From NCBI GenBank assembly GCA_958510875.1, contig OY294069.1, positions 4,898,001 to 4,962,000 on the forward strand: a stretch of DNA of 64,000 bases. The letters are read 5' to 3'. The stretch's first letter is position 1, and each line of letters opens with the position of its first letter. The DNA comes from Endomychus coccineus. Lineage: Eukaryota; Arthropoda; Insecta; Coleoptera; Endomychidae. The notes beneath the pieces are model-generated. The model did no database searches and was not told the origin of the DNA. It saw only the letters and a list, made by a program, of their open reading frames with translations. This document shows positions 1 to 11,960 of this stretch, in pieces. Position numbers and translations under genes: made by a program.

Positions 1-60
1 TAAAAATTTTCATTTGTTCAGAAGAGAATGAAGAAAATGTTACAATTTTTCAAAACTTTA

Positions 61-181
61 ACACCCTGTATCTCGGAAACAAAGTGATTTAGAGAAAAAT
101 TTCATATGAAAGACCCCTATTATTTTTAGAAGTTCTATCATTTGCCGAAGTTATGAACGAAAAAACTGAAACACCCTGTAT
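61..181. repeat. Pair of ACACCCTGTAT motifs
   Basis: The 11-mer ACACCCTGTAT occurs at 61-71 and again at 171-181, exactly 110 bp apart, each followed by AT-rich DNA. Motifs of this kind are common at the edges of dispersed repeats in insect genomes, but I cannot name a family. The rest of positions 1-600 is AT-rich with no recognisable gene. Confidence 0.35.
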
Positions 182-600
182 ATGGCCTGGACAGTTAATA
201 TTTAATTCTTAATATGCAAATTCATCCGGAGTTCTAACTTGCCATCATTGAAAACTGTAATGCATGAATTTAAGTGCATTATATTATTAGATTTTTTATG
301 ATTGTGACTGGTCCACTCATAGTAAGAGATGTGTCAAAGCTAGTTGGGCTCAAACAGATGAAGATACTTATTATCATCTCATATCAAGTTATATTTCTAA
401 CATGAGTTTTATATTAGAATGTGAAAAAAATGGTATTACTTACATCTAATGTTCAAATAGTAAAAGGATCAATCGAATGGACCAATTGCTTGTTTATAAA
501 ATCACAAGATGTTGAAGGAAAGTGTAGATTACTATTAATAACCACTCAAAGTTCAGCCCATTACAGTGCCAAGATCTGTAACAAAGCATAATTTGTCAAA

Positions 601-905
601 TATGTAGCTATGATATCTCTAAATCAACACGTTCTGCCTTGAATTGTAACTTAAGAAACAATAATTTGAGATTTAATAATCTCCCTCAAAACTATTATTC
701 ATTACATCAACATATATTGATGAGACGAATTTTACTCTTACAACTATTCTCCAGCTTAACAACATTCACAGCACGAGCAGACTTTAGGTAAACACTTCAA
801 ACGTTTCATTCTAAATATATGCTAATTCTCGAATAGGTACTTACTCACAATTTTTGTATCATGCTTCATAAATTCGTTCATTTATAATAAAGTATTTTCC
901 AGCGC
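601..905 (+). repeat. Dispersed repeat, copy A
   Basis: This stretch matches 9117-9316 in the same orientation. Both contain a block reading CTCCCTCAAAACTATTATTC and a distal block ending in AATAAAGTATTTTCCAGCGC. The copies differ by many substitutions and by an internal insertion here, so this is an old interspersed repeat. No coding capacity is seen and the class is unknown. Confidence 0.6.
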
Positions 906-3279
906 TTCTGGTGAAGTATCGATTCACTAAAACACCTTCAATTCGAACGAATCTTGCTCCTAGAATGGAGACTGTGATAATTTAATCAGAGATATTTTAA
1001 CAACAATATTTCCCCCAAGCTGATAGCGGTTGAGATTAGGAGAGAATGGGAAACTGTTCTAAGAATGTGGTTTGTTGTACAGACAAAAGAACGAGAATTC
1101 CGAAATTCTGCCGTTCAATGATCGCAAGAAACCTGCTCTACGGAAAAGTCCCAAAAGGTGCTGTTTCAGCTGTCACGTCCTTTGCCTCCACTTTAACTCC
1201 GAAAGAGAATCTCACGTAAATGTAAATGACCACCACAAATTTTTCCTTCGGGAAAAAACCATGCCGTCCGGCCGAACGTCGAGTACTTCGAAGATCGGAC
1301 TGGGAAAGCCTTCTCCAGGAGGCTTCACACAGGAGCTACAACAAAGGACGTTATGGACCCCAGGCGTCCATTCAGAAACAGACAAAACCACCCACAGTTT
1401 AGCCAGGCACGAAATTCAACATTGCCTCCCTTGAGTTCCACATCTCCTGCGTTGATCGGTCGTCGTGTGGTCGCCATTCCCCGATGGCAGCAGCGATGCG
1501 CTCTGAAATCTTCTTCGAAATATACCCTTTCCTTTCCCCCATTCACACGCCACACGTCATAAGCATACACACACACACACACATACACTAACGAATTCCC
1601 TTTTCCTTACATTCTGACAAATTCACAATAAAAATTACCCAGTTCCATCTAAAAAATATGACTATAGGAAAAGATGATATCCCGCCGGTATTGATCAATT
1701 TCTATCCAGATACCATTCAACGGCTGCTTGTGTAAGATATTTTTTTCAATTTAATCAAAACTGTTGACCGCTGTATCCGTTACCGTTTGCTTTAATATAA
1801 TTTGATTTTTGTTTGAAAATTTAAGAATAACAGGTTCGAAGGAAATCTTACCGCCAACGTTATTCTGGCTTCAACGTTACGGTTCGATTTTACCTTAAAA
1901 TGTGGAATATATTCAACTATAAAATGAATCGTAACTGTGATGTAATTCTGGCATCTACATCATTTTGGACAGATTCTGTCTTAATGAGCAACGAAAGTCT
2001 TACTAAAGAGAAATAAGTCCCAATCAGTGAGACTTTGATCAATTGAATCAAAATAATTGAACCTGTTTGCGTGATAGATTTTAATGGAGTTACAAATGAA
2101 ATTTTGAAAAAAAGCAAACAGTAACAGATATAGAAATATTTCTTTTTTCGAATTACACAATTCATATATTTTACATGAACAACTATGGAAGGTATTGATC
2201 TGTACGTTTGGAATTTATGAATGAACACATTAGAATGATTGAAAAACATGGAAATATGCAATTTTTATTCACTTCATACAGCCTCTCATACAGACTTCCT
2301 CCTCCTCCTCCTTCCCTTTATCGCTGAACCCCTCACTCTCACCCCACCAGACTCATACCCCCACATCTTCACCTCTCACTCAACATTTAAACACTTCTCT
2401 CACACACACCTTCCCCATTCACAACACTCTCATGCACAACTCGCCCCACCCCACATCCACACATCTCATACACAACCCAGAGTATATTTCTTTGACGATT
2501 TCAGAACACAGTCGCTGACCGCCACACCGTTGCTGTCACTGTGGAATGCCGCCACCAACCTCCGTCCAACAGGCGATGCGGTTCCCCGAGAGGGTTTGCC
2601 GAACTTTCGGTAACGTCAATGAGGTTCCGTTTTCTCCCAAGTACAAAGCCGATGGAATTACCCCCGAAGCCAAACACAAGAATCTCAACAACAGAACGCG
2701 AACATAAGCACTTTTGTTCGTCCCACGCTTCGCAAGAATCCTACGATCATTGTTCAACAGAACCCGTACTATCTCTTTCTCGAATTTATACACCAAACCA
2801 CATTAATTGAACAGTGCCATTCTCCACAATTCTCAACATCCACCAGCTGGGGGGAAATATATGTCGTCGTGGTTCATCTCTGAAGAAATTATCTCATCCT
2901 CCACTAAAAGAGCACGATTCGTTCGAATGGAAGATGATTCGTCGAACTGATACCTCGCTAGATTGATCCTCGATGTACACATCTCTCTTACGCCTAAATT
3001 GCTGAATCTGAATCAGTGTTGTGCGTTTTCTCCAATCTTACTCTCGAGTTTCGTCACAGGATGTAGTTGTGTCTCGTCCAGACTTCCTTTTAATCAAATC
3101 CGAATTCACGTGCCATTCAGCAGAATCCCAGACACACGTACTGATTATCTTCCCGCAATGACGATTCAACTTCTCAATGATAGGGAGGCATAACGGCTGA
3201 AATATGAAAGAGGGATGTGCACGCCTTACGCCCGCTTTATTTGGTACCCTGGTGGGAGGAAACCAAATAAAAGCACTAT
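906..3279. other. Unassigned stretch, partly pyrimidine- and CA-rich
   Basis: From about 1050 to 3200 the base composition is richer in C and G than the surroundings, with CA/CT-rich tracts (for example the AC repeat near 1567-1590 and C-rich DNA at 2280-2470). Several open frames of 60-124 codons overlap on both strands, but none has a recognisable domain and their amino acid content simply follows the biased composition. A non-coding exon or regulatory region of a host gene is possible but cannot be shown. Confidence 0.3.
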
Positions 3280-3349
3280 CGATTAATTATTACATTCGAA
3301 AGTATATGATAATAAATTATCATATCCTTTCGCATGTTATAATTAATCG
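3280..3349. repeat. Short imperfect inverted repeat
   Basis: Arms of about 34 bp (3280-3313 and 3316-3349) begin CGATTAATTAT and end ATAATTAATCG, with a few mismatches and almost no loop. It could form a cruciform or hairpin. It is not part of an element I recognise. Confidence 0.6.
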
Positions 3350-5985
3350 AACCTGAAAAATGACAATCAGTATGTCCCATTTAAATGCCTATGGAACAGT
3401 GACAACAAAATTAGTAATGATGGTGAATTATGTCCGTTGTAAAGTGAATGTTATCTAAAAAAAATATGTTTATGTCACATTAGTCCTGTTAGACTATTGT
3501 ATGATTCGTGGTGCTAGAGTTAAGAATGATTGAATGATGACGTTGCTTACTAATATTATTTCACCAATTATGAAAAAATTCCTTGCGAAATAATAGAAAC
3601 AGATATTCTTACATCAAAATGCGATGCTTGTAGTTGGAAAAAAGTGCTATTTCATTTGAAATATAACTTTGGTGGTGGTGCAGTTTGAAACTCGGTCAAA
3701 CATACACAAGCCCTTTAGTAAGAGGTAAGTAATTGTAACTTGATGGATTGTTTTTTTTTCAGGCAAATAAATGAGACGTACTGCATTGTGACGTGTATTA
3801 GAATAGCAGAACGTAATAATTCTCCCTCAAATTAAGTTTGATATCAGGTTACCACAAATTGAAGCTGTCCAAAGACAGGAACTTCCATGGAATTGGGAGA
3901 TCCAACTGACGACTTGAAGATATCAAGACGATCAAGTTGCTATACGATTTCTAATGAAAAATCGTATAAATAATTATACGATTGAATTCTGGTTTGAGTA
4001 ATAATGGTGACCAATTGATGGTCAGTTTATTTTGTCCATATTAGGACCATTGTACCATTTCATGTTTGATATCAACCAGCACACACGGACTTTACGTTTT
4101 TACTTCCAGTCTTAAGGGAGGCAATGGAAATATTATTTTGTCCGAAGAATTCCAAATTACTTGCTTGAAAAAAATTACAAAGAAGTTGCATTTCATAAGG
4201 GCAAAATTATCACCAGTTTATTTTTGACTTTTCTCTCTTATTATACAATAACAATAAGCATATTTGCTGATTGACGGTTGGCATGAAAATATTCACTCCA
4301 GTGACAAACATCACTTGAATAAATTGGAATTAATTCTTGAACTCAAAATTATTGGGCATAAATGGACTGAAATAGCTTAGTAGCAAATGAATTAAAATGC
4401 GATGTTGTACAAATGATCTAATTTGGCTCAAGTTGATCCATTTTCTGCCAATCTAATACACACAAGGGATGTTTTTTTCGATGACATGTCATATCACTAG
4501 CTTTAGATGAATGGGATCCTTGAAATTGGAAGAAGGGTTGTTTATTCAATTGTCAGTTTTATGTACACACCTCTTTGGTTTGGATGAGTAATGGACATAA
4601 AACTCGTAAGCTTGTGGTTAAAACATGTTGGAAAACTCAAATGTATGAAGTAACGTTCGTTATTTACTCTCGAAGTTTCAATTTTATGAAAAACTTAGTA
4701 AGGGTGCATGACATTTTGTAAAAGAATACAATCACCTGAGTTTGTAATGAAGCAAATAATCTTATTTCCAAATTCTTGCTTTGACACAATGAGGTATGCC
4801 AAGTTGGGTCGGAATCAACGGAAAAAACTTGTAAAAAATAGTAGTTGCAAACCGACAACTTTTTGGATCACGAAACATGACAATACCATTATTACCAAAA
4901 AAAGAGCGAATGGATCATTTGAAACTTAATTCACCCTCAACAGTTTTCCATAAAAAGTTTTGCCAAATCCAAATCAAAAACTGGACAGAATAGGATTTCT
5001 GTCACGAATTAACGCAAATCAATTCGAAAGCACCTAAACATCATTGAACTAAATTATCTACTACTGAATCTCAACAGTTTTCACAACACAATTTTTATAT
5101 ATTTTGGTTGTGACCAAAACAGTTACCCTTACAGTTGATTTTTGTAAAATTCCAGTGACTGAGTAAAGCAAATAACAAGTTATAATTACGATATGAAAGA
5201 TATTTTGCACTTACTTTAGACGATTTCGGTCTGTACATTCTAGTAAGCAAAGATGTAATATGTTCCATTTCCGACTCCCCAAAGACCCTTTAGACTGTGG
5301 AATGAGTATGAAGCTTCAACATTTGAATAGTGAAAAATGCCCAAATTCTTGCAAGGGTCCTGAAACAAAGGAAAAAAATTAATTTCTCTATATCCAACCA
5401 TCAAAATGCATAATGTAATCAGATTCTTCAATTTATATAGTTCATTTAAACTTGTCAGCGTTTTGGGGAACTTAATTTTTACTACTTTATGAATGTATTT
5501 TTGGTGTTATTGTGCATAAAATAGATTAAACTGTGAGATATGTAGAATTATTTATACTTGAAACTATTCGTTTTATGTCATACGTGCTCAAGTTATAAAC
5601 TGAAATTCCATCACACAGAATATGTAAAACTAATCTTAAATTAGTAATTTTCAAGTCTCTCATGATCTGACTTTCCATGAATTTGATATAAGAGAAGTGA
5701 AATTATATGCCGACGTATTGGCAATTAACACAAGCGGTATCATCAACAACAGAATATTAAAATTATAAATTGAATCTCCAAACTCAGATCTCATGAAAAT
5801 ACTCCTTGTTTCGATAAAGAAAAACTATAAATTTGATCGTTAAAACGATTGGATCAAAATAGAAGATTTGTTGGAATCAAGTATCAGGTTAGAAATCGTG
5901 ATGGCTTTCAATTTCATGAGGTGGAAAAATGATTGTTAAATATATTCCAACATATATAAGCTACAAATTTTAAAATCATTCCCAC
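3350..5985. other. No gene seen
   Basis: AT-rich DNA with only short open frames that lack domain similarity. I see no RNA gene or clear repeat. Confidence 0.4.
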
Positions 5986-7468
5986 ATGTACAGGTTATTC
6001 CTTATTACTAGCATGAACCAAACATCATTTTCCTTAGCAGCTATAAAACCAATTTTCAAAAATGGCGAGAAAGATAAGATCAATAGCTATAGACCTATAG
6101 CTTTACTCTCCAATTTCAGTAAAGTATATGAAAAGATTATTTATGCTAGATTGTCTAATTTTTTCGAAAGATTCAACATTATCTCAGACAAACAAAACGG
6201 TTTCAGGAAAAATAAGACAACGATTAGAGCTGTCTACCAGACTCTAGGTAAAATATTTGATCCTATCAACAAGGATAAAGCATCTGCACTTCTTTGTTTA
6301 GACTGGTCAAAAGCTTTTGATAGTATTGATCATTCAATTCTGTTGGCAAAGCTGGACTTATACGACATCAGAGTGGCAGCACATAATTTACTTAAATCAT
6401 ATCTTGAAAATAGAAGTCAATACACTAAATCTTCCAATAATTCAAGAAATAGCATGAGGTCTGATATACTATATGTGAAGAAAGGAGTCCCTCAAGGATC
6501 AATATTGGCGCCGCAATTGTATATTATCTATGTAAACGATCTACCTGCTGGAATCAACATTGATATTTCACAATATGCAGATGACACTGCGGCTGCAATT
6601 TCAGAGTTGTCAAGTGAAGATCTCCAAAATAATACCTTCAAAATCATTGATTCTTTCAACAACTGGTTCACAAAAAACAATTTAATTTTAAATATAGATG
6701 AAACCAAAGTAATCACATTCAACTACAGTGAAAATAATAACAGGACAGAACTTACCGATGGCAAAATAATGTTAAGACTCTCTGCTCATACAAGTTTCTT
6801 AAGTACCTATAGAAGTTGATTCACGGCTAGATTCGAGACCTCATATTAATCATGTAGCTAGCAACATTTCAAAGTATTGCTATGCACCGAGAACGTTATC
6901 GAATCAAGTGGGGATTGATACAGCATTAGCTGCATATCATGCATATGTGAAATCAAGGCTGCAGTATGGCATAATAATTTGGGCCAACTCCGCTGAGGTA
7001 TCCCGAATCTTCATCTTACAAAAAGGGTGCTTGCGAAATATATTCAGGCTCAAGAGAATGCAGAGCTGTTTGAGTTTTTTCGTTAAGTATAAAATACTTA
7101 TCTTCTATTATCTGTATATTTATGAAGCCGTCTTGTTTGTCAGAGATACCCCATCTCTATTCATGAACAACGCTGACAATCATGAGTATCAAACAAGATT
7201 CAAGGAAAATATGAAATGCCAAAAATTGAATTACACTTATGTGCAAAAAAATGTTGAGTTTTCGGCAGCAAAAATATTTAACAAACTCCTACAAGTACTT
7301 CGCTCTAAACCTAGGAGTGTTTCGAAATCCCTTCTGAAATCGTTTCTCATTGCAAGGGCTTACTACACAATTGATGAATACTTTGACGACAACCTGGTAC
7401 AGCCTAATTTGAAATCAATCTTTACTAAACTGAAAAATTTTATATTCAAACAGTTTTTATTCTCCTAA
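5986..7468 (+). pseudogene. LINE reverse transcriptase, frameshifted
   Basis: Two frames together encode the reverse transcriptase and downstream region of a non-LTR retrotransposon. The first frame (5986-6819) begins within RT block 1-2 (INSYRPIALLSNFSKVYEKI), continues through QNGFRKNKTT, the palm motif LDWSKAFDSIDHSIL, GVPQGSILAPQLYIIYVNDL, and the catalytic YADD at 6574-6585. A frameshift near 6800-6822 moves the protein to a second frame, which reads DSRLDSRPHINHVASNIS and KSRLQYGIIIWANS and stops at 7468. These blocks are typical of jockey/CR1-superfamily LINEs in arthropods; I cannot assign a clade more tightly. The 5' half (endonuclease, ORF1) is missing, as expected from 5' truncation during target-primed reverse transcription. 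The frameshift makes this copy inactive. Confidence 0.9.
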
Positions 7469-7590
7469 ATTTTATCATGTATTTATGATTGTAGGCTAAC
7501 GCCATTCATTTATTTCGTTTTTTTTACTGTGACCGGTTCTACACCCATAGGGGTTCTTATGAATATATGAAATAAATTACTTACTGTGAT
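7469..7590 (+). other. LINE 3' untranslated region and poly(A) signal
   Basis: After the RT stop codon comes a short AT-rich tail containing AATAAA at 7571-7576. It is placed where the 3' end of the LINE transcript is expected. The exact end of the element and any target-site duplication are not resolved. Confidence 0.5.
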
Positions 7591-8871
7591 GGTTAATGTG
7601 AATCGGCAAAGAAAGATAACCAATTAACAATGAAACTAAACATCGTAGGTATTAATTTAAACATTTCAAACGTACAAGAGGGACTCTAACAACTTTGTAG
7701 AGTAACGCAACCCACATCGCACCTGTGTACATAGAGAGAATGTTCTCTTACTGACCAGAGAACCAAATGAGCATATAACTATACGTTCTACAGTTGACAT
7801 AGTATTTACAGATTTACACATAAACATAAATACTTCAACACTTACTACTTACATGCTTTCATTCTTATTAAGCCCTTACTATACCTACAATTACTAATTT
7901 GTGAAATATTTTCAATTTAATAACAAAAAGATTTTTAGAAATTATTTTTTTTATAGCTAATTAGCAGTGAGAAAGAACTTCTGCTTGCAAAAAATGTATG
8001 TCAAGTTGTTTCATGTGAAGTATACATGGTGTTGAACTCCCAATGATTTTCATATACAATTGAACATTACTCTGAAATTCTCCATATAATTATATGAAAC
8101 CATATATTACCAGTATGGAAAAGATGAACCTAATCTAAATTCGAAATAATATAATAGGGTAGGTACCTACCCCATTTGAGATAAAGTATGTTTGTTTCAC
8201 CCTAGGAATATGGAACACTCAGTACATATGAACCTAATGTTGGAATGTAATGTTTACAGATGTTTAGGTACAACTCTCGTCAATAATTTTATTTGATATC
8301 TTCTATAATAACTGATATATCGAAGTTTAAGACGCTAGCGCAGCCTGTTTGTATATTATGCAACAGAAGTAGCTACATAATGCATAAAATTCATTTCTTT
8401 GATAATATTCCATAGTGGATACCTAGTCATTGAAACAAGTGTTTTTATGAATTTAGCTTACTTTAATTTGCCAAAACAGCAGTCTGATGAAGTCATCTAT
8501 GTTCCTTTTAAATTAGTTCTTGTTCCATTGAATTATAATAGCCTGTTAGGCTATTGTATTTGGGTTGGTTATATAATGGACAAAAAATGCTCATCATCAA
8601 TAATTAAGTAATTTAGGGGACTTTTGTGATTTGCGAAATTATTCTATTAACATCGAGGTTGTAACATTAAGGAAAATTGATGACAATCAAATTCAAATGG
8701 GGCGAATGAAATAAAACAAAATTAAATTTGCGACTTCACAGAACGAAGGACGTAATCAAATCTATGTGTTCCACGGTGTACATGATTTTGGTAGTACTGA
8801 TTATAGAGTTGACAAATTGAATCAGCATGTTGAAGCGTGATTAGTTAATAATTATTGCATTTATCATCAAT
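7591..8871. other. No gene seen
   Basis: AT-rich sequence with no recognisable domain, RNA gene or clear repeat. Confidence 0.4.
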
Positions 8872-9111
8872 CATCATTCTACAATCATCAAACAGAAATA
8901 ACTTTATAATTATACTTACATAATCACATTGATTAATAAATTTCAACAAAACTTTAACTTTGTTCCTCAACACCTCAACCGATCGCCATCTCCAATTTTT
9001 CCTTGAAAGTGCTCTTGCTCTGTCACTTACCCACCACAGAACAATTATCATATCTTACACTCTTACCACGGTCGTACTGTGACTCTCACCCAATATACCA
9101 TAGAGAGCTCT
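8872..9111 (+). repeat. Local direct duplication, unit 1
   Basis: About 240 bp resembling 9433-9622 in direct orientation. Shared blocks include ATAACTTTATAATTATA-like and TACACTCTTACCCA-like sequence, and both copies end in a CCATAGAGA-type segment. Divergence and indels suggest an old duplication. Copy B of the dispersed repeat found at 601-905 lies between the two units. Confidence 0.55.
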
Positions 9112-9116
9112 CAAAC

Positions 9117-9316
9117 ATGTAGCTATGGAATCTCTAAATCAACACATTCTTTCTTGAATTATAACTTAAGAAACAATAATTGGAGATTAAATAACCTCCC
9201 TCAAAACTATTATTCATTACTTTACATCAACATTTATCGATAAGAAAATGAATTTTACTCTACTCACAATTTTTGTAGCATGCTTCATGAATTTATAATA
9301 AAGTATTTTCCAGCGC
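9117..9316 (+). repeat. Dispersed repeat, copy B
   Basis: Second copy of the repeat at 601-905, same orientation, shorter in its middle. Both copies end at the AATAAAGTATTTTCCAGCGC block, which suggests that this is a true element border. Confidence 0.6.
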
Positions 9317-9432
9317 CAACTATTTTTACAACGAATTCCGGAACGTTTTATCTATTTAGATCTAGGTAGGTTGTTATATATCACATATCTTCACGACTTG
9401 GAAAACCATTTTAACACGGTTTGAAATCCTCA

Positions 9433-9622
9433 TACTACCATCACAGAGCAGGAATAACTTGATAATTATATTGACATAATCACACTGACAAATAAACTTC
9501 AAGAAAACTTAAACTTCGTTGCTCATCCGTGCACCATCTCCGATTTTTTCTTGAAAATCGTCTGTCCCCACAAAACAATTATTATAACATACACTCTTAC
9601 CCATGTCCCATAGAGATCTTAC
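9433..9622 (+). repeat. Local direct duplication, unit 2
   Basis: Diverged, shorter copy of 8872-9111 in the same orientation. No coding content is visible. Confidence 0.5.
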
Positions 9623-10062
9623 AAGTTTGTTCTCGCGTAGCAGTAAATCTAAGGCACTAGAATATATTTTAGGGCTCTAGTAAATCAACGACAATCAAAG
9701 TTACATAGAGAAACTGCTATGTTAATTGTAACATTGAATTATAGTAATCATAGACTGACAATGTCGGTGAAATAAAGGGCTTAGTTCCCGGACTGGCCAT
9801 ATTGAATGCTTCTTCACTCCTCCGACATGGAAATATTCGAAATAAAACTGAACTAGCTAATGTAATAAATAGTGCTCGATATCCACAACACAAATGAATA
9901 CAAAAGGAACAGCAATACGTTCGAATATCGCTTGCGCCAATAAGCTACGTCACCATTCAATGTTATTAGAGTTGATTATCGCTTGCATTACTTTCGGTTC
10001 TATTACGAATTTACGAATACATGCTGGTTAGCATACGAGTTACACAATAGCACAGATTAGTT
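9623..10062. other. No gene seen
   Basis: AT-rich sequence between the local duplication and the hAT terminus. Nothing recognisable. Confidence 0.4.
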
Positions 10063-10101
10063 CAGAGGCGTGCCCAAGATTTTTTTCTGGGGGGGGGGGG
10101 G
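10063..10101 (-). mobile_element. hAT-type terminal sequence with G tract
   Basis: The sequence CAGAGGCGTGCCCAAG followed by a T run and a run of about 13 G (10089-10101) has the look of the terminal inverted repeat of ZMYM-like hAT elements in insects (consensus CAGxGGCGTxxCC...). It lies about 270 bp beyond the stop codon of the minus-strand hAT transposase fragment, which is where the 3' terminus should be. No matching distal terminus was found, so the element is truncated. Confidence 0.55.
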
Positions 10102-10373
10102 TTATCACTCGTTATCAGTTCAATCAATGTATCAATAGTTTCAAAAAAAAACATTTTATTTTGAAAACACCCGGACTACAGTCTTACAGCTGCTAGCAAC
10201 ATTAAAATAAACTGAATGATAAATATAAAATAAAAAATATCTTTAGTAACAACGAAAAATCCATATAACATTATCATACTAATTAAACTGAAATCTCACT
10301 TTAAAATCACAAATAAATAAACTTCAGTAAGGTACTACAAAAACGAGCACAAACAATAATATTGAGTGAAACA

Positions 10374-10778
10374 TTACAGACAAAAATTGAATTTTCGCTT
10401 CTTTGATTTGCTCAAAAAATCTATGACCTCTTCAACATTTATTGGAATTTCTCGATGAATATTCAGAAGAGCTAGTCCATTGAGCCTTTGTTCTTCCATA
10501 GTATTTCTGAGGTAGGTTTTGAGCCGCCTCATAGTGGAAAATGTCCTCCCATTTGAAGAGGTTGTCACTGGTATAGTGACGAAGATTTCCAAAAGTGTGT
10601 AAATATTGGGAAATAACTCACGATTTCTTTGTTTGAAGAAAATCAGTGCATCCATAAAATTTTTTGGTTTATTTTCAATATGTTTCAAAATGCTGTACCA
10701 TAGTGTGACTTCTCCCAGAACAATATCAAAACTTTGAACTTCTAAAAAGGGTTCGTAGGCGGTATACAACTTATTCAA
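10374..10778 (-). pseudogene. hAT transposase C-terminal fragment
   Basis: A 134-codon open frame encodes the hAT C-terminal dimerisation region. The diagnostic stretch is near residues 68-108: IPVTTSSNGRTFSTMRRLKT followed by LRNTMEEQRLNGLALLNIHR. This matches the VxxxSxERxFSxLxxIKTxLRxxMxxxRLxxLxLLxI pattern known from hAT transposases and from the domesticated ZMYM1-like and 52 kDa repressor families. The N-terminal zinc finger and the catalytic RNase H-like DDE domain are absent: homology stops near 10790, where a different repeat family begins. The remnant therefore cannot transpose alone. Direction agrees with the hAT terminus at 10063. Confidence 0.85.
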
Positions 10779-10785
10779 TTTACCT

Positions 10786-11264
10786 ATGTCTACTTTTGAA
10801 GTGAAAACTTCTTATGGCGCGTTGGGCACTTTTGTGGGAGAGCATTTTCAGCCGTTCTCGCGACAGATGAGATTTTACACAGATATACTCCGCGTGTATT
10901 CTTATAATATATGTATACTATACGCGCTCTTTGCATGGGCATTCGTTCGTGCTCTCGCGACAGACGAGATTACATACCTATATGTATACTCAGAGTGTAT
11001 AGGTATGCGAGAGCGCTGCATGCTATACGCAGTCTTTGCATGGGCATTCGTTCGTGCCCTCGCGACAGACGAGATTGAGAGTTTTTTATATTTATTTTAT
11101 AAATGAATATTAAACGGAAAATTTATTTATTTAAATATTTCATTTGACTTGTGTTGCTGCTATGGTATTGTGTTAAAAAAACAAATCTAAAGTGTAAATA
11201 GAATTAATAAAAACATTGTTGTAGTGCAATAATGCAGTATTCACAAGATATATAAATAGATTTA
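10786..11264 (+). repeat. Third, unpaired copy of the palindrome-core repeat
   Basis: This block starts with sequence similar to 13870-13950 (TATGGCGCGTTGGGCACTTT) and from about 10982 is nearly identical to 14519-14795 inside the palindrome. It ends exactly where the outer palindrome arm begins: both copies share TTTAAATCAAAA, then diverge, one to TGCGCGCGC and the other to TTGTTC. The open frame here (10786-11106) only reflects tandem repetition of the DNA and is not a gene. Confidence 0.75.
10919..11075 (+). repeat. Two tandem copies of a 53 bp unit
   Basis: Units at 10919-10971 and 11023-11075 differ at only a few bases, and share TTTGCATGGGCATTCGTTCG and CTCGCGACAGACGAGATT. A partial unit with CTCGCGACAGATGAGATT lies at 10857-10875. 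The same unit flanks the centre of the large palindrome. Confidence 0.8.
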
Positions 11265-11277
11265 AATCAAAATGCGC

Positions 11278-11960
11278 GCGCTAACCCGTTTGTATTCATT
11301 CAAGAAGTTGGTTAGTTCCCTTCGAGAAGTTTTTTTTACTCTTACAAAAGCTGTTTTATAAGAGGTTGTTAATTGGCATCTTGATTATATTAATTGCTTT
11401 CATAAAAATGCTTGTTTTGGTTGTTTATTACCCGTCCTATGTTCCAAATTTAGTTTATACACACATCTTTAGGAAATCCATATAAACATCTATCATTTCC
11501 CCCTTTACTATGTGATATGAAATTTTATCATATATTTAAAAGTTAAACACTACTATGTTTATATTTCTTTTATATGTAACTTCCGTAACTCGAGTTTAAC
11601 GTTATTACTTCAGACTATGAATAATACTTATCGGTAGGTAGCAAAGGTTTAATGTGGTCCTCAGTTCACGAATGACTGATCACAGTAGTCCTTTGCTACG
11701 ATATGTATATTTATCGTTATGTATTTTAATTGTATTTGAAAACCATCTGAAGATGGCATAATAACGCTAAAACTCGAGTAACGGAAGATATCAATCGTAG
11801 TAGTGTTTAATTTTACAATATCTTTATGAACATATCAGTAACTTTCAAAAGATCGGGAAGTTGATACAGATTGATTCATCCGTTTCTTTGTGATATCTAT
11901 TCCGTTTGAAACGAATGAACTTAGAAATAGCAATCAACATTTAATACACTTCATCATCCA
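11278..11960 (+). repeat. Penelope-end-like repeat, copy 1
   Basis: This block begins CTAACCCGTTTGTATTCATT and is matched by 13076-13575 in direct orientation. It contains a hairpin (GGTAGCAAAGG with CCTTTGCTACGAT around 11638-11703) and a hammerhead-like motif at 11743-11784. An inverted, decayed partner of the motif lies at 11545-11630. The arrangement resembles pseudo-LTRs of Penelope-like elements, but no coding sequence is included. Mirrored in the other arm at 17062-17744. Confidence 0.6.
11743..11784 (+). ncRNA. Hammerhead-like motif, G12A variant
   Basis: CUGAAGA at 11747-11753 is followed by U, a 3 bp stem II (GGC with GCU), then AAA in place of the invariant GAA, a 2 bp stem III AC/GU with UCGA loop, and the A at the predicted cleavage position. 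The first conserved purine after stem II (G12, the general base) is A, so self-cleavage is expected to be weak or absent. Stem I (CCAU with ACGG) carries one mismatch. Mirrored at 17238-17279. Confidence 0.5.

Noticed and set aside
1072..2810. Overlapping open frames of 69-124 codons as host genes
   Set aside because: Composition-driven (CA/CT-rich), overlapping on both strands, with no recognisable domain or splice-supported structure.
10786..11106. 106-codon open frame with repeated LYALFAWAFVRALATDEI as a membrane protein
   Set aside because: The amino acid repeat comes from a tandem DNA repeat inside a non-coding element; the same DNA also forms the palindrome centre.
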